Assembly (NCBI GenBank): GCA_007120575.1
Contig: SKNJ01000048.1
Coordinates: forward strand, 1-9,526
Length of the DNA: 9,526 bases
Direction of reading: 5' to 3'
Origin: Thioalkalivibrio sp.
GTDB taxonomy: Bacteria > Pseudomonadota > Gammaproteobacteria > Ectothiorhodospirales > Ectothiorhodospiraceae
Shown here: in pieces, positions 1-8,453 of the stretch
Numbering within the stretch: the stretch's first letter is position 1
Layout of the letters: every line of letters starts with the position of its first letter
Notes under the pieces: model-generated
What the model was told of the DNA's origin: nothing
The model's database searches: none
The model's input: the letters and a program-made list of their open reading frames with translations, nothing else
Position numbers and translations under genes: made by a program

Positions 1-300
1 CCAGGCCTCGACCCGGAATACACGCAGCCGCACGGTCACGTCCGGATAGGCATGCTCGATGGCGAGACAGGGCACGGCCTGTTGCACCCGCAGCCCCAGC
101 TCTTCGTACAGTTCGCGGCGTAACGCCGCGTCCGCCGTTTCGCCGGGCTCGATCTTGCCGCCCGGGAATTCGCGCAGGCCGCCGAGAGGCTGGTCCGGAC
201 GCCGCCGCGCGATCAGGATCCAACCGGCGTCATCCTGGATCAGCCCCACCGCCACCTCGAGCCGGGGCGCTGCCCCCGCGTCAGGAGCGGTACTCGGCAT
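1..300 (-). CDS. mutT: MutT-type Nudix hydrolase (8-oxo-dGTP pyrophosphatase), 3' end outside window
   Basis: The first 100 residues are visible, reading off the left edge without a stop. They hold a complete Nudix box: G48, E54, R62, E63, E66, E67 and G69 at exactly the spacing of GX5EX7REUXEEXGU. It is preceded by the MutT-like stretches LEVAVGLI (14-21) and EFPGGKIE (44-51). MutT family members hydrolyse 8-oxo-dGTP to the monophosphate, with Mg2+ bound by the box glutamates, and so prevent A:T to C:G transversions. The ATG at 300 lies inside argJ and overlaps its end by 20 bp in another frame. It has no convincing Shine-Dalgarno, so translation is probably coupled to argJ. A GTG at 255 is a less likely alternative start. 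Some gammaproteobacterial MutT proteins carry a C-terminal thiamine-phosphate-synthase-like domain; the window cannot show whether this one does. Family assignment is firm. Substrate is inferred from similarity and from the common secA-argJ-mutT context. Confidence 0.9.
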   Translation of the reverse strand, partial: MPSTAPDAGAAPRLEVAVGLIQDDAGWILIARRRPDQPLGGLREFPGGKIEPGETADAALRRELYEELGLRVQQAVPCLAIEHAYPDVTVRLRVFRVEAW

Positions 301-1492
301 TGATGCGGACGTAGTCGTGGGACAAGTCACAGGTGTACTTGCGGGCGCTGGCCTGGCCGCGCCCGAGGGTGATACGGATGGTGATCTCGGACTCGGCGAA
401 CGCCTGCTGGCCCGCCGCCTCGGTGTAGTCCGGGGCGCGGCCACCGTCGCGCACGATCTCGACCCCGTTAACCGCAATCCGCACCCCCTCGATCACCAGG
501 TCCGGGACCCCGGCACGCCCGACCGCCGCCAGGATCCGGCCCCAGTTGGGATCGGACGCGAACAGGGCGGTCTTCACCAGCGGCGACAGCGCCACGGCCT
601 CGGCGATCCGCGCTGCCTCGTCGCGGCTGGCGGCCGCGTCGACCACGATGGTGACGAACTTGGTCGCGCCCTCGCCATCGCGCACGATGGCCTGCGCCAG
701 GACCAGGCAGAGATCCGCGAGCGCAGCCGCGAAGGCCTCGCGGTCGGCGGCGGTCGCCAGTTCCACCCCGCTGGCCGCGCTGGCCATGCACACCAGCGCG
801 TCGTTGGTAGAGGTGTCGCCATCCACAGTGATCGCGTTGAAGCTGTCGCGATTGGCCTCGCGCAGCAATTCGCGCAGCGGTTCGGGTGCGATCGCCAGGT
901 CCGTGCCGATGAACGCGAGCATGGTGGCCATGTCCGGATGGATCATCCCCGAGCCCTTTGCGATCCCGGTCAGGGTGACCGTCCCGCCGGAGAGCTCCAG
1001 GGTCCGGCTGGCCCCCTTCAGGACCGTATCGGTGGTCATGATCGCCGTCCCCGCCTGGACCCAGGTGTTGGGCGCGAGGCCGGCGTGCAGGGCCGGCAAC
1101 GCGGCGCTGACCCGTTCCGCCGGGAACGGCTCGCCGATGACACCGGTGGAGAACGGTAGTACCGAGGTGGCGGGATCGCCGGTCAACGCGGCCAGTGCCT
1201 CGCAGGTCGTGCGCGCCGCGGCCAGTCCCGCCGCGCCGGTGCCGGCATTGGCATTGCCGGCGTTGATCAGCAACCAGCGCGGGTGCCCCTGGCGCTGATG
1301 TTCCTCCGCGACCAGCACCGGGGCCGCCCGGAACGCGCTGGTGGTGTACAGCGCGGCAATCGCGGCCTTCGGCCCGGCATCGATCAGGACCAGGTCATCG
1401 CGGCCGGCATAGCGGATCCCGGCCGCAGTCGTGGCCAGGCGGATCCCCGGGACCGGGGTCAGAGCTTGCGGGGCTTGCAGTCCGACGGCCAT
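281..1492 (-). CDS. argJ: Bifunctional ornithine acetyltransferase / N-acetylglutamate synthase ArgJ
   Basis: A 403-residue protein, full length for ArgJ. The enzyme moves the acetyl group from N-acetylornithine to glutamate, closing the cyclic arginine pathway. Bifunctional forms also make N-acetylglutamate from acetyl-CoA, but sequence alone does not prove bifunctionality. Visible family marks are NAGNANAGTG (77-86), LPFSTGVIGE (112-121), the self-cleavage region KGSGMIHPDMATML (179-192) with the expected nucleophile T190 after A189, DGDTSTND further on, and the ending YVRINAEYRS. ArgJ is normally made as a precursor that cuts itself before this threonine into alpha and beta chains. The start at 1492 is set by a strong Shine-Dalgarno, GGAGGAG at 1497-1503, four bases upstream. 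The secA stop is only 24 bp upstream with no terminator between, so the two are probably cotranscribed. The mutT start overlaps its 3' end. Confidence 0.97.
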   Translation of the reverse strand: MAVGLQAPQALTPVPGIRLATTAAGIRYAGRDDLVLIDAGPKAAIAALYTTSAFRAAPVLVAEEHQRQGHPRWLLINAGNANAGTGAAGLAAARTTCEALAALTGDPATSVLPFSTGVIGEPFPAERVSAALPALHAGLAPNTWVQAGTAIMTTDTVLKGASRTLELSGGTVTLTGIAKGSGMIHPDMATMLAFIGTDLAIAPEPLRELLREANRDSFNAITVDGDTSTNDALVCMASAASGVELATAADREAFAAALADLCLVLAQAIVRDGEGATKFVTIVVDAAASRDEAARIAEAVALSPLVKTALFASDPNWGRILAAVGRAGVPDLVIEGVRIAVNGVEIVRDGGRAPDYTEAAGQQAFAESEITIRITLGRGQASARKYTCDLSHDYVRINAEYRS

Positions 1493-1516
1493 GCCGCTCC
1501 TCCAGTGTCCGGCGAC

Positions 1517-4309
<2,793 letters not shown>

Positions 4310-4344
4310 GGGATTCCGAAAAAATGGGGGTGACTGAAATCGGG

Positions 4345-4377
4345 CTAGGGAAACACTGATGAATGTACACGTTCGCG
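4345..4377. repeat. Terminal inverted repeat, secA-proximal end
   Basis: This 33-bp repeat starts CTAGGGAAACACTGATGAAT and ends GTTCGCG. It pairs with 4601-4633 at 32 of 33 positions. The match stops sharply on both sides (4344 and 4378 do not pair), which marks a defined boundary. The only mismatch is A4353, where the partner has the complement of C. Confidence 0.9.
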
Positions 4378-4478
4378 TTGGTGCCCCAGGTTTTCCGAGA
4401 CAAGACGCGTCGCGCAGCGCCGTAGCCATTCTACGGTCAAGCGGCGCAACGCAGGATCGGGGAACCTGGGGCGCCAAC
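4377..4478. repeat. Internal hairpin arm 1 of the element
   Basis: Bases 4377-4398 pair with 4457-4478 over 22 positions. Nineteen are Watson-Crick pairs, and the other three are T on the left facing G on the right, so they would be G-U pairs in a plus-strand transcript. At the tip is a perfect 6-bp stem, CCGTAG (4420-4425) with CTACGG (4431-4436), around a 5-base loop. Short GC stems (4407-4415 with 4444-4452) fill part of the space between. The arm starts where the terminal repeat ends. Confidence 0.7.
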
Positions 4479-4508
4479 CCCACACGTCATTGAATGCAGG
4501 GGCTCGGC

Positions 4509-4593
4509 CGCTTTTGTGTGCGCACTGCGTTGCGGCTCCCTGGTGCAGAGTGACTGCACGGCAGTCGGCGCGCCTTGTTCGCACGCAAAAGCG
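4509..4593. repeat. Internal hairpin arm 2 of the element
   Basis: CGCTTTTGTGTGCG (4509-4522) pairs with CGCACGCAAAAGCG (4580-4593) at 13 of 14 positions. The exception is again T facing G on the plus strand. Inside it, GTGCAG (4543-4548) and CTGCAC (4554-4559) form a 6-bp stem with a 5-base loop. An alternative overlapping stem, GACTGC/GCAGTC (4552-4566), is also possible. With the terminal repeats and arm 1, this gives a branched three-stem layout. Confidence 0.6.
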
Positions 4594-4600
4594 ACTCGAG

Positions 4601-4633
4601 CGCGAACGTGTACATTCATCAGTGGTTCCCTAG
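4601..4633. repeat. Terminal inverted repeat, M23-proximal end
   Basis: This is the reverse complement of 4345-4377 with one mismatch. It begins CGCGAACGTGTACATTCATC and ends GGTTCCCTAG. The flanking base on each side does not continue the match. Confidence 0.9.
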
Positions 4634-4710
4634 GATAAACCATCCGTCCAGGCCCTGCCGGACCCCCGCGATGCGGGAGAGGCGTCGCGCCCCGGCGCGC
4701 AAACCGGACA

Positions 4711-4728
4711 CGCCCGGCAACCCGGGCG
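4711..4728 (-). terminator. GC hairpin downstream of the M23 gene, possible weak terminator
   Basis: A perfect 7-bp stem, CGCCCGG/CCGGGCG, with a 4-base loop lies 17 bp past the M23 stop codon. On the minus strand it is followed by TGTCCGGTTTG, which lacks a real run of T, so intrinsic termination is doubtful. A second small stem, CCCGC/GCGGG, sits at 4665-4677. I see no gene or clear promoter between 4634 and 4745. Confidence 0.25.
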
Positions 4729-4745
4729 GCACGGCCGGGCACAGG

Positions 4746-5633
4746 TCAGTCGGGCAGGAAACCGTAGGGGTTGATCGCCTCGCCCAGGCGCAGGACTTCG
4801 TAATGCAGGTGAGTATCGGTGGCACGTCCGGTGCGGCCCATGCGCGCGATGGTCTCGCCGGGCTCGATCCTCTGGCCGGGCTCGACCAGCAGCTCGTCGT
4901 TGTGCGCGTAGCGGGTGCGCAGCCCCCCGCCATGCTCGATCTCGACCATCCGGCCGTAGGCATTCCGGCGCCCGGCGAACACCACGATGCCGCCCCCGGC
5001 CGCGCGGATATCCGACCCGGGTCGGCCGGCGAAGTCCATGCCGGAGTGGAAGCGGCGCTCGCCAGTGAACGGATCGTCGCGATAGCCGAACGCAGAACTG
5101 ATCCAGGCATCGTCTTCCACTGGCCTCAGGGCCGGACGTAACGTGGCCCGGGTCGCGTCGTCGCGGCGGACCTCGTCGAGCAGCTCGATGCGCGTCCGGT
5201 GCCGCAGGAGCAGACGCTCCAGCGCATGCAGGCGCTCGTCCAGGTCCAGCGGGGAATCCGCCGCCCGCCCGGTGAGCGGCCCACCCTGCCCGCCCCCGGC
5301 GGACTCGATCGCATCGAGGTCCAGTTCGAGGTCCTCGCCCAGGCTTGCCAGACGAGCCTCGGCACGTTCCAGCTCGCGCTCCAGGGTCATCACCCGGCCC
5401 GCCAGGTACTCCAGACCCTCGACGGCCGCGGCCCGCTCGGCGGCATCGGCAGTGTCCAGTGCCGTACCCGGCATCACCGGCACCTCGACGACTTCGCGCT
5501 GTTGCAGGCCCAGCCAGTAGGCTCCGCCCACGGCCGCGACCAGGCCCAACAGCAGCAGACCGCCCAGGCTGGCGAGCAGCCAGCGGGGCAGGCGTGCACA
5601 TGGTCCGTCGGGTCGTAGTACGATCAGATGCAT
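4746..5633 (-). CDS. Membrane-anchored M23 (LytM/peptidase) family peptidoglycan endopeptidase
   Basis: A 295-residue protein with a short basic N-terminus, one hydrophobic segment (about 18-42, rich in Leu/Ala/Gly), a predicted coiled-coil-rich linker (about 60-105 and 128-157), and a C-terminal M23 domain (about 176-295). The zinc and catalytic set is complete: H196 and D200 (HSGMD), H244 (RYAHN), and H275/H277 (HLHYEV). Unlike the degenerate activators EnvC and NlpD, this should therefore be an active zinc endopeptidase cutting peptide cross-links in the periplasm. Substrate and cross-link type are inference. The ATG at 5633 is favoured by the Shine-Dalgarno AGGA six bases upstream and by placing the membrane segment near the N-terminus. 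It is divergent from dciA with a 54-bp gap. An M23 gene next to secA and lpxC also occurs in other gammaproteobacteria such as Pseudomonas, so the placement is likely ancestral. No specific gene name is warranted. Confidence 0.92.
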   Translation of the reverse strand: MHLIVLRPDGPCARLPRWLLASLGGLLLLGLVAAVGGAYWLGLQQREVVEVPVMPGTALDTADAAERAAAVEGLEYLAGRVMTLERELERAEARLASLGEDLELDLDAIESAGGGQGGPLTGRAADSPLDLDERLHALERLLLRHRTRIELLDEVRRDDATRATLRPALRPVEDDAWISSAFGYRDDPFTGERRFHSGMDFAGRPGSDIRAAGGGIVVFAGRRNAYGRMVEIEHGGGLRTRYAHNDELLVEPGQRIEPGETIARMGRTGRATDTHLHYEVLRLGEAINPYGFLPD

Positions 5634-5687
5634 GAATCGTCCTGTTGCCTTGTCCTCGGGGTCGGGCCGGCGTCCCGCAAGGTGCGC

Positions 5688-6128
5688 ATGACACCGGCGC
5701 GCATTACCCGCTTCATTGCCGCCGACTGGTCGGCCCGCTCGGGCACCGACCGCGAGCTCGGACGCGCCCTTGATGGCCTGCTCGGGCCGGATCTGCGGGC
5801 CGGCCGCCTGGCCCTGACCCTGAACGGCGACACCCTGGTCGCGATCTGCGCCGACCGGGGGCTGGCGACCGAACTGCGCTTCCAGCAACGCGAATTGCTG
5901 AAGACCCTGGAGGCCGCCGGTTATGCCGGGATCAGTACGGTACGCACCCAGCTGGGGCGGACACCGCGCCCGCGGGAAACCCCATCACCCGCGACACGGC
6001 GAGCGATCCCCGACGCGGCCCGCGAGCTGCTGGATCAGACCGCGGCCAGCGTCACCGATCCCGCGCTGGCCGCGGCGCTCGCACGCCTGGCCCGCGCCGC
6101 ACGTCCCGACAAGGGCCCGGATGGCTAG
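5688..6128 (+). CDS. dciA: DciA-like replicative helicase loader (DUF721 family)
   Basis: A 146-residue protein, the only plus-strand gene here. Residues about 26-90 match the KH-like DUF721 core, including LALTLNGDTLVAICADR (41-57) and the family hallmark ATELRFQQRELLKTL (60-74). The tail is basic and proline-rich (91-107), followed by an alanine-rich helix (109-139). DciA proteins interact with and help load the DnaB helicase in the many bacteria that lack DnaC or DnaI. That role is transferred from the family, not shown here. The ATG at 5688 is preferred because AAGG at 5679-5682 sits five bases upstream and the family core follows. An in-frame ATG at 5628 would add 20 unlikely residues and butt against the M23 start codon. 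The gene ends 37 bp from the convergent lpxC stop. A short palindrome (AAGGCGCCTT, 6157-6166) lies in that gap, without a T-tract. Confidence 0.85.
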   Translation: MTPARITRFIAADWSARSGTDRELGRALDGLLGPDLRAGRLALTLNGDTLVAICADRGLATELRFQQRELLKTLEAAGYAGISTVRTQLGRTPRPRETPSPATRRAIPDAARELLDQTAASVTDPALAAALARLARAARPDKGPDG

Positions 6129-6165
6129 TGCCGTGCACGCACGACCATAGCCGCCCAAGGCGCCT

Positions 6166-7086
6166 TCAGGAGGCGGGCGAAGGGGCGAGCTGACCAAAGG
6201 AGATCGGCAGGCGCTCGGACGGGTCCTCGAAGGTCACCTTTTCCCAGGCCGTCGTATCCAGCGCGAGCTGGCGGATCAACTGATTGTTCAGGGCATGCCC
6301 GGACTTGTGCCCGGTGAACGCGCCGATCAGGCTGTGACCCAGCAGGTACAGATCCCCGACCACGTCGAGGATCTTGTGCTTGACCAGCTCGTTGTCGTAG
6401 CGCAGCCCGTTCTCGTTGAGGATCTTGTAGTCGTCGAGCACCACGGCGTTGTCCAGGCTGCCGCCAAGGGCCAGCTGGTTCGCGCGCAGGGCCTCGATGT
6501 CACGCATGAACCCGAAGGTGCGGGCACGCGAGACCTCCTTCACGAAGGAGGTGGACGAGAAGTCCAGCTCGGCGCGCTGGCTCCCGTCGGTAAACATCGG
6601 GTGTTCGAAGTCGATACAGAAACCGACCTTGAATCCGTCGTAGGGATCGAAGCGCACCCACTTGTCGTCCTCGCGGACCTCGACGCTGCGCTTGACCCGG
6701 ATGAATTCCTTGGGTGCGTCCTGTTCCTTCAGTCCGGCGGACTGCAACAGGAACACGAACGGTCCGGCACTGCCATCCATGATCGGCACCTCCGGCGCGC
6801 TGACATCGACATGCAGATTGTCGATCCCCAGGCCGGCCACCGCCGACAGCAGGTGCTCCACGGTCGAAACGCGCACATCGTCCCGGACCAGCGTGGTCGA
6901 CAGGCGTGTGTCCCCCACGTTCTCGGCGCGCGCCGGGATGGCTACGGTCGGGTCCAGATCGGAGCGATGAAAAATGATGCCGGTATTCGGGGGCGCCGGT
7001 CGCAGAACCAGCACGACCTTCTCCCCGGTATGCAATCCGACCCCGGTGGCCCGGATGCTGTTCTTGAGGGTTCTCTGCCTGATCAA
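6166..7086 (-). CDS. lpxC: UDP-3-O-acyl-N-acetylglucosamine deacetylase LpxC
   Basis: A 306-residue protein, close to the 305 of E. coli LpxC. It is the zinc deacetylase that performs the committed step of lipid A synthesis in the cytosol. Visible motifs are E77-H78 (VEHLLSA), H237 and D241 (HKILD) completing the zinc site with H78, and catalytic H264 (KSGHALNN); each sits one residue below its E. coli number. The start is TTG at 7086. It gives the near-universal N-terminus (M)[18 protein letters not shown], and GAGG (7094-7097) lies seven bases upstream. An upstream in-frame ATG at 7155 would translate through the terminator hairpin and add 23 unlike residues, so I reject it. E. coli LpxC is controlled mainly by FtsH proteolysis of the C-terminal tail; the tail here ends LAPSPAS, small and non-polar. 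It follows ftsZ by 122 bp. Confidence 0.97.
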   Translation of the reverse strand: MIRQRTLKNSIRATGVGLHTGEKVVLVLRPAPPNTGIIFHRSDLDPTVAIPARAENVGDTRLSTTLVRDDVRVSTVEHLLSAVAGLGIDNLHVDVSAPEVPIMDGSAGPFVFLLQSAGLKEQDAPKEFIRVKRSVEVREDDKWVRFDPYDGFKVGFCIDFEHPMFTDGSQRAELDFSSTSFVKEVSRARTFGFMRDIEALRANQLALGGSLDNAVVLDDYKILNENGLRYDNELVKHKILDVVGDLYLLGHSLIGAFTGHKSGHALNNQLIRQLALDTTAWEKVTFEDPSERLPISFGQLAPSPAS

Positions 7087-7093
7087 CGCAATG

Positions 7094-7097
7094 CCTC
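7094..7097 (-). promoter_or_regulatory. Shine-Dalgarno that fixes the TTG start of lpxC
   Basis: GAGG on the minus strand lies seven bases before TTG at 7086. With the conserved N-terminal sequence that follows, it supports the non-ATG start. Confidence 0.7.
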
Positions 7098-7114
7098 GCT
7101 TGCAGGTGTGCGCG

Positions 7115-7145
7115 AAAAAGGGAGCCCGGGGCCCTCCCGGGCTCC
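7115..7145 (-). terminator. Intrinsic terminator after ftsZ, in the lpxC leader
   Basis: On the minus strand, GGAGCCCGGG (7145-7136), loop AGGGC and CCCGGGCTCC (7130-7121) form a perfect 10-bp stem. It is followed by one C and five T (7119-7115). This is the textbook layout of a rho-independent terminator, in the right orientation to end ftsA-ftsZ transcripts. It stops 28 bases before the lpxC TTG, leaving almost no room for an lpxC promoter behind it. lpxC must therefore be served by read-through or by a promoter lying upstream of or inside the hairpin. Confidence 0.85.
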
Positions 7146-7167
7146 ACATGCACACAACGATTGCCGC

Positions 7168-7176
7168 ATTATTGCA
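7168..7176 (-). promoter_or_regulatory. Possible extended -10 promoter for lpxC
   Basis: The minus strand reads TGCAATAAT, an extended -10 (TG, one base, then AATAAT, five of six matches to TATAAT). No good -35 hexamer lies 16-19 bases upstream. Initiation would fall near 7161, only about 16 bases before the terminator hairpin. The site overlaps an inverted repeat at 7173-7195. Confidence 0.35.
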
Positions 7177-7195
7177 GGAATCCGCTCATCCTGCA
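7173..7195. repeat. 7-bp inverted repeat overlapping the possible lpxC promoter
   Basis: TGCAGGA (7173-7179) and TCCTGCA (7189-7195) are perfect complements separated by 9 bases. The repeat covers the upstream half of the extended -10. It could be an operator or a minor hairpin just past the ftsZ stop; nothing in the sequence decides between these. Confidence 0.4.
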
Positions 7196-7208
7196 TACGG
7201 TGCGGATT

Positions 7209-8366
7209 TCAGTCCGCCTGCTTGCGCAGGAAGGCCGGAATATCCAGCACATCAATGCCCTGCTGCTGGTTGTAATCGACCCCCAGATCGTCGGTCCCGC
7301 GCTGCCGCTTGACGGTCGGCTGGTCGAAATCAACCTCGACATCCGAACCCACCGCCTTCTTCGGCGCGTCGACCACCCGCACCCGCGGCTGTTCCGTGTG
7401 CTGCACCGGCGCACCGAGGCCGGTGGCCACCAGGGTCACGCGCATCTCGTCGCTCATCTCGGGATCAATCACGGTCCCGACCACCACGGTCGCGTCCTCC
7501 GAGGCCAGGGCCTTGACCGCCTCGCCGACTTCCTCGAACTCGCCGATCCCGACATCCATGCCACCGGTCACGTTCACCAGAATGCCGCGCGCGCCGGAGA
7601 TGTCGATGTCCTCCAGCAGCGGGCTGGCGATCGCCGCCTCGGCGGCCTGGCGGGCACGATCCTCGCCGGTGCCGGACCCGGTACCCATCATCGCCATGCC
7701 CATCTCGCGCATCACGTTGCGCACGTCGGCGAAGTCGACGTTGATCAGGCCCGGCCGGGTAATCAGCTCGGCGATCCCCTGCACCGCGCCGAACAGCACA
7801 TCATTCGCCGCCTTGAATGCATCCAGCAGCGTGGTGTTCTTGCCCATCACCGTCAACAGCTTTTCATTGGGGATGGTAATCAGCGAATCGACCTGCTCGG
7901 TCAGCGCCTTGATCCCGGACATCGCGACCTGCATACGCTTCTTGCCCTCGAACGGGAACGGCTTGGTGACCACCGCCACCGTCAGGATGCCCATCTCCTT
8001 GGCGATCTGCGCGACCACCGGGGCGGCACCAGTCCCGGTACCACCGCCCATGCCGGCCGTAATGAAGACCATGTCGGCGCCCTGCAGAAGGTCCTGGATG
8101 CGTTCGCGGTCCTCCAGCGCGGCCTCGCGCCCAACCGACGGGTCGGCCCCGGCCCCGAGGCCCTTGGTGATATCGCCACCCAGCTGTAGCAGGGTCTTCG
8201 AGTCCAGGCTCTTCAGCGCCTGGGCGTCGGTATTGGCGCAGATGAAGTCGACCCCCTCCAGCTGCGAGTGGACCATGTGTTGCACGGCGTTGCCGCCGCC
8301 GCCACCCACGCCGACGACCTTGATCGTCGCGCTCTGGCTAAAGGTATCCATCAGTTCGAATGTCAT
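7209..8366 (-). CDS. ftsZ: Cell division GTPase FtsZ
   Basis: A 385-residue tubulin homologue, usual length for gammaproteobacterial FtsZ. It polymerises at mid-cell into the Z ring. In order: G-rich loop [15 protein letters not shown] (17-31), ANTDAQAL (44-51), tubulin signature [10 protein letters not shown] (107-116), T7 synergy loop NVDFADV (209-215) supplying the catalytic aspartates D211 and D214, a variable linker (about 325-372), and the conserved C-terminal peptide [11 protein letters not shown] (375-385) that binds FtsA and ZipA. The ATG at 8366 has the Shine-Dalgarno AGGA seven bases upstream. M6 (MDTFSQ) is an in-frame alternative. It lies 87 bp downstream of ftsA and is followed by a strong terminator, so it is probably the last gene of the main dcw transcript. 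No abnormal residue was seen. Confidence 0.98.
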   Translation of the reverse strand: MTFELMDTFSQSATIKVVGVGGGGGNAVQHMVHSQLEGVDFICANTDAQALKSLDSKTLLQLGGDITKGLGAGADPSVGREAALEDRERIQDLLQGADMVFITAGMGGGTGTGAAPVVAQIAKEMGILTVAVVTKPFPFEGKKRMQVAMSGIKALTEQVDSLITIPNEKLLTVMGKNTTLLDAFKAANDVLFGAVQGIAELITRPGLINVDFADVRNVMREMGMAMMGTGSGTGEDRARQAAEAAIASPLLEDIDISGARGILVNVTGGMDVGIGEFEEVGEAVKALASEDATVVVGTVIDPEMSDEMRVTLVATGLGAPVQHTEQPRVRVVDAPKKAVGSDVEVDFDQPTVKRQRGTDDLGVDYNQQQGIDVLDIPAFLRKQAD

Positions 8367-8387
8367 GACTGTTTCCTCTCGCTTCGT

Positions 8388-8401
8388 GTGTACATGTTCA
8401 C
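8388..8401. repeat. 14-bp near-palindrome in the ftsZ leader
   Basis: GTGTACATGTTCAC is self-complementary except for one symmetric position pair. It lies 21-35 bases upstream of the ftsZ ATG. It may be a protein-binding site or a weak mRNA hairpin. No known operator is recognised. Confidence 0.35.
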
Positions 8402-8419
8402 GTCGTCGTCCCTTCCTGT

Positions 8420-8439
8420 GGCCGGAGAGCGGTCCGGCC
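8420..8439. repeat. 7-bp stem-loop in the ftsA-ftsZ gap
   Basis: GGCCGGA (8420-8426) and TCCGGCC (8433-8439) form a perfect 7-bp stem with a 6-base loop. It starts about 14 bp after the ftsA stop. No T-run follows on the minus strand, so it is not an obvious terminator. It could affect mRNA stability or the ratio of FtsZ to FtsA. Confidence 0.45.
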
Positions 8440-8453
8440 TCCCTGCCCGGGCC

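Larger units (their letters stand above)
4345..4633. mobile_element. Putative miniature inverted-repeat transposable element (MITE-like), 289 bp
   Basis: The segment is bounded by inverted repeats 4345-4377 and 4601-4633 that match at 32 of 33 positions; the single mismatch is A4353. Both ends carry CTAG (4345-4348 and 4630-4633). Because CTAG is a palindrome, it could be the outer 4 bp of the repeats or a 4-bp target duplication, leaving 29-bp termini beginning GGGAAA/CCACTGATG. No credible ORF lies inside, so transposition would need a transposase supplied elsewhere. CTAG is a known target for two families: IS5-type elements (4-bp YTAR duplication) and IS630-type elements (TA duplication within CTAG). 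The window cannot separate these. Between the termini are two further imperfect hairpin arms. The element fills most of the gap between the M23 gene and secA and ends 35 bp before the secA ATG. Mobility is inferred; only one copy is visible. Confidence 0.72.

Noticed and set aside
4310..4483. In-frame N-terminal extension of SecA.
   Set aside because: Its sequence is encoded by the inverted-repeat element and resembles no SecA. The family N-terminus begins at 4309.
4345..4742. Short open frames inside and across the inverted-repeat element.
   Set aside because: The minus-strand frames and the plus-strand frame at 4575 read through the terminal repeats and arms, have no domain, and have no good ribosome sites. 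None resembles a transposase.
6129..6180. Possible bidirectional terminator between dciA and lpxC (AAGGCGCCTT palindrome with flanking CCGCC/GGCGG).
   Set aside because: The stem is interrupted and no T-tract follows on either strand.
7087..7155. LpxC start at the upstream ATG (7155).
   Set aside because: It would translate the terminator hairpin and add 23 non-conserved residues. TTG at 7086 with GAGG upstream gives the standard N-terminus.
8388..8403. Similarity of the ftsZ leader (TGTACATGTTCACG) to the inner part of the element's terminal repeat (TGTACACGTTCGCG).
   Set aside because: Twelve of 14 matching bases in one place, with no extension into the rest of the repeat, is too little to claim a relic.
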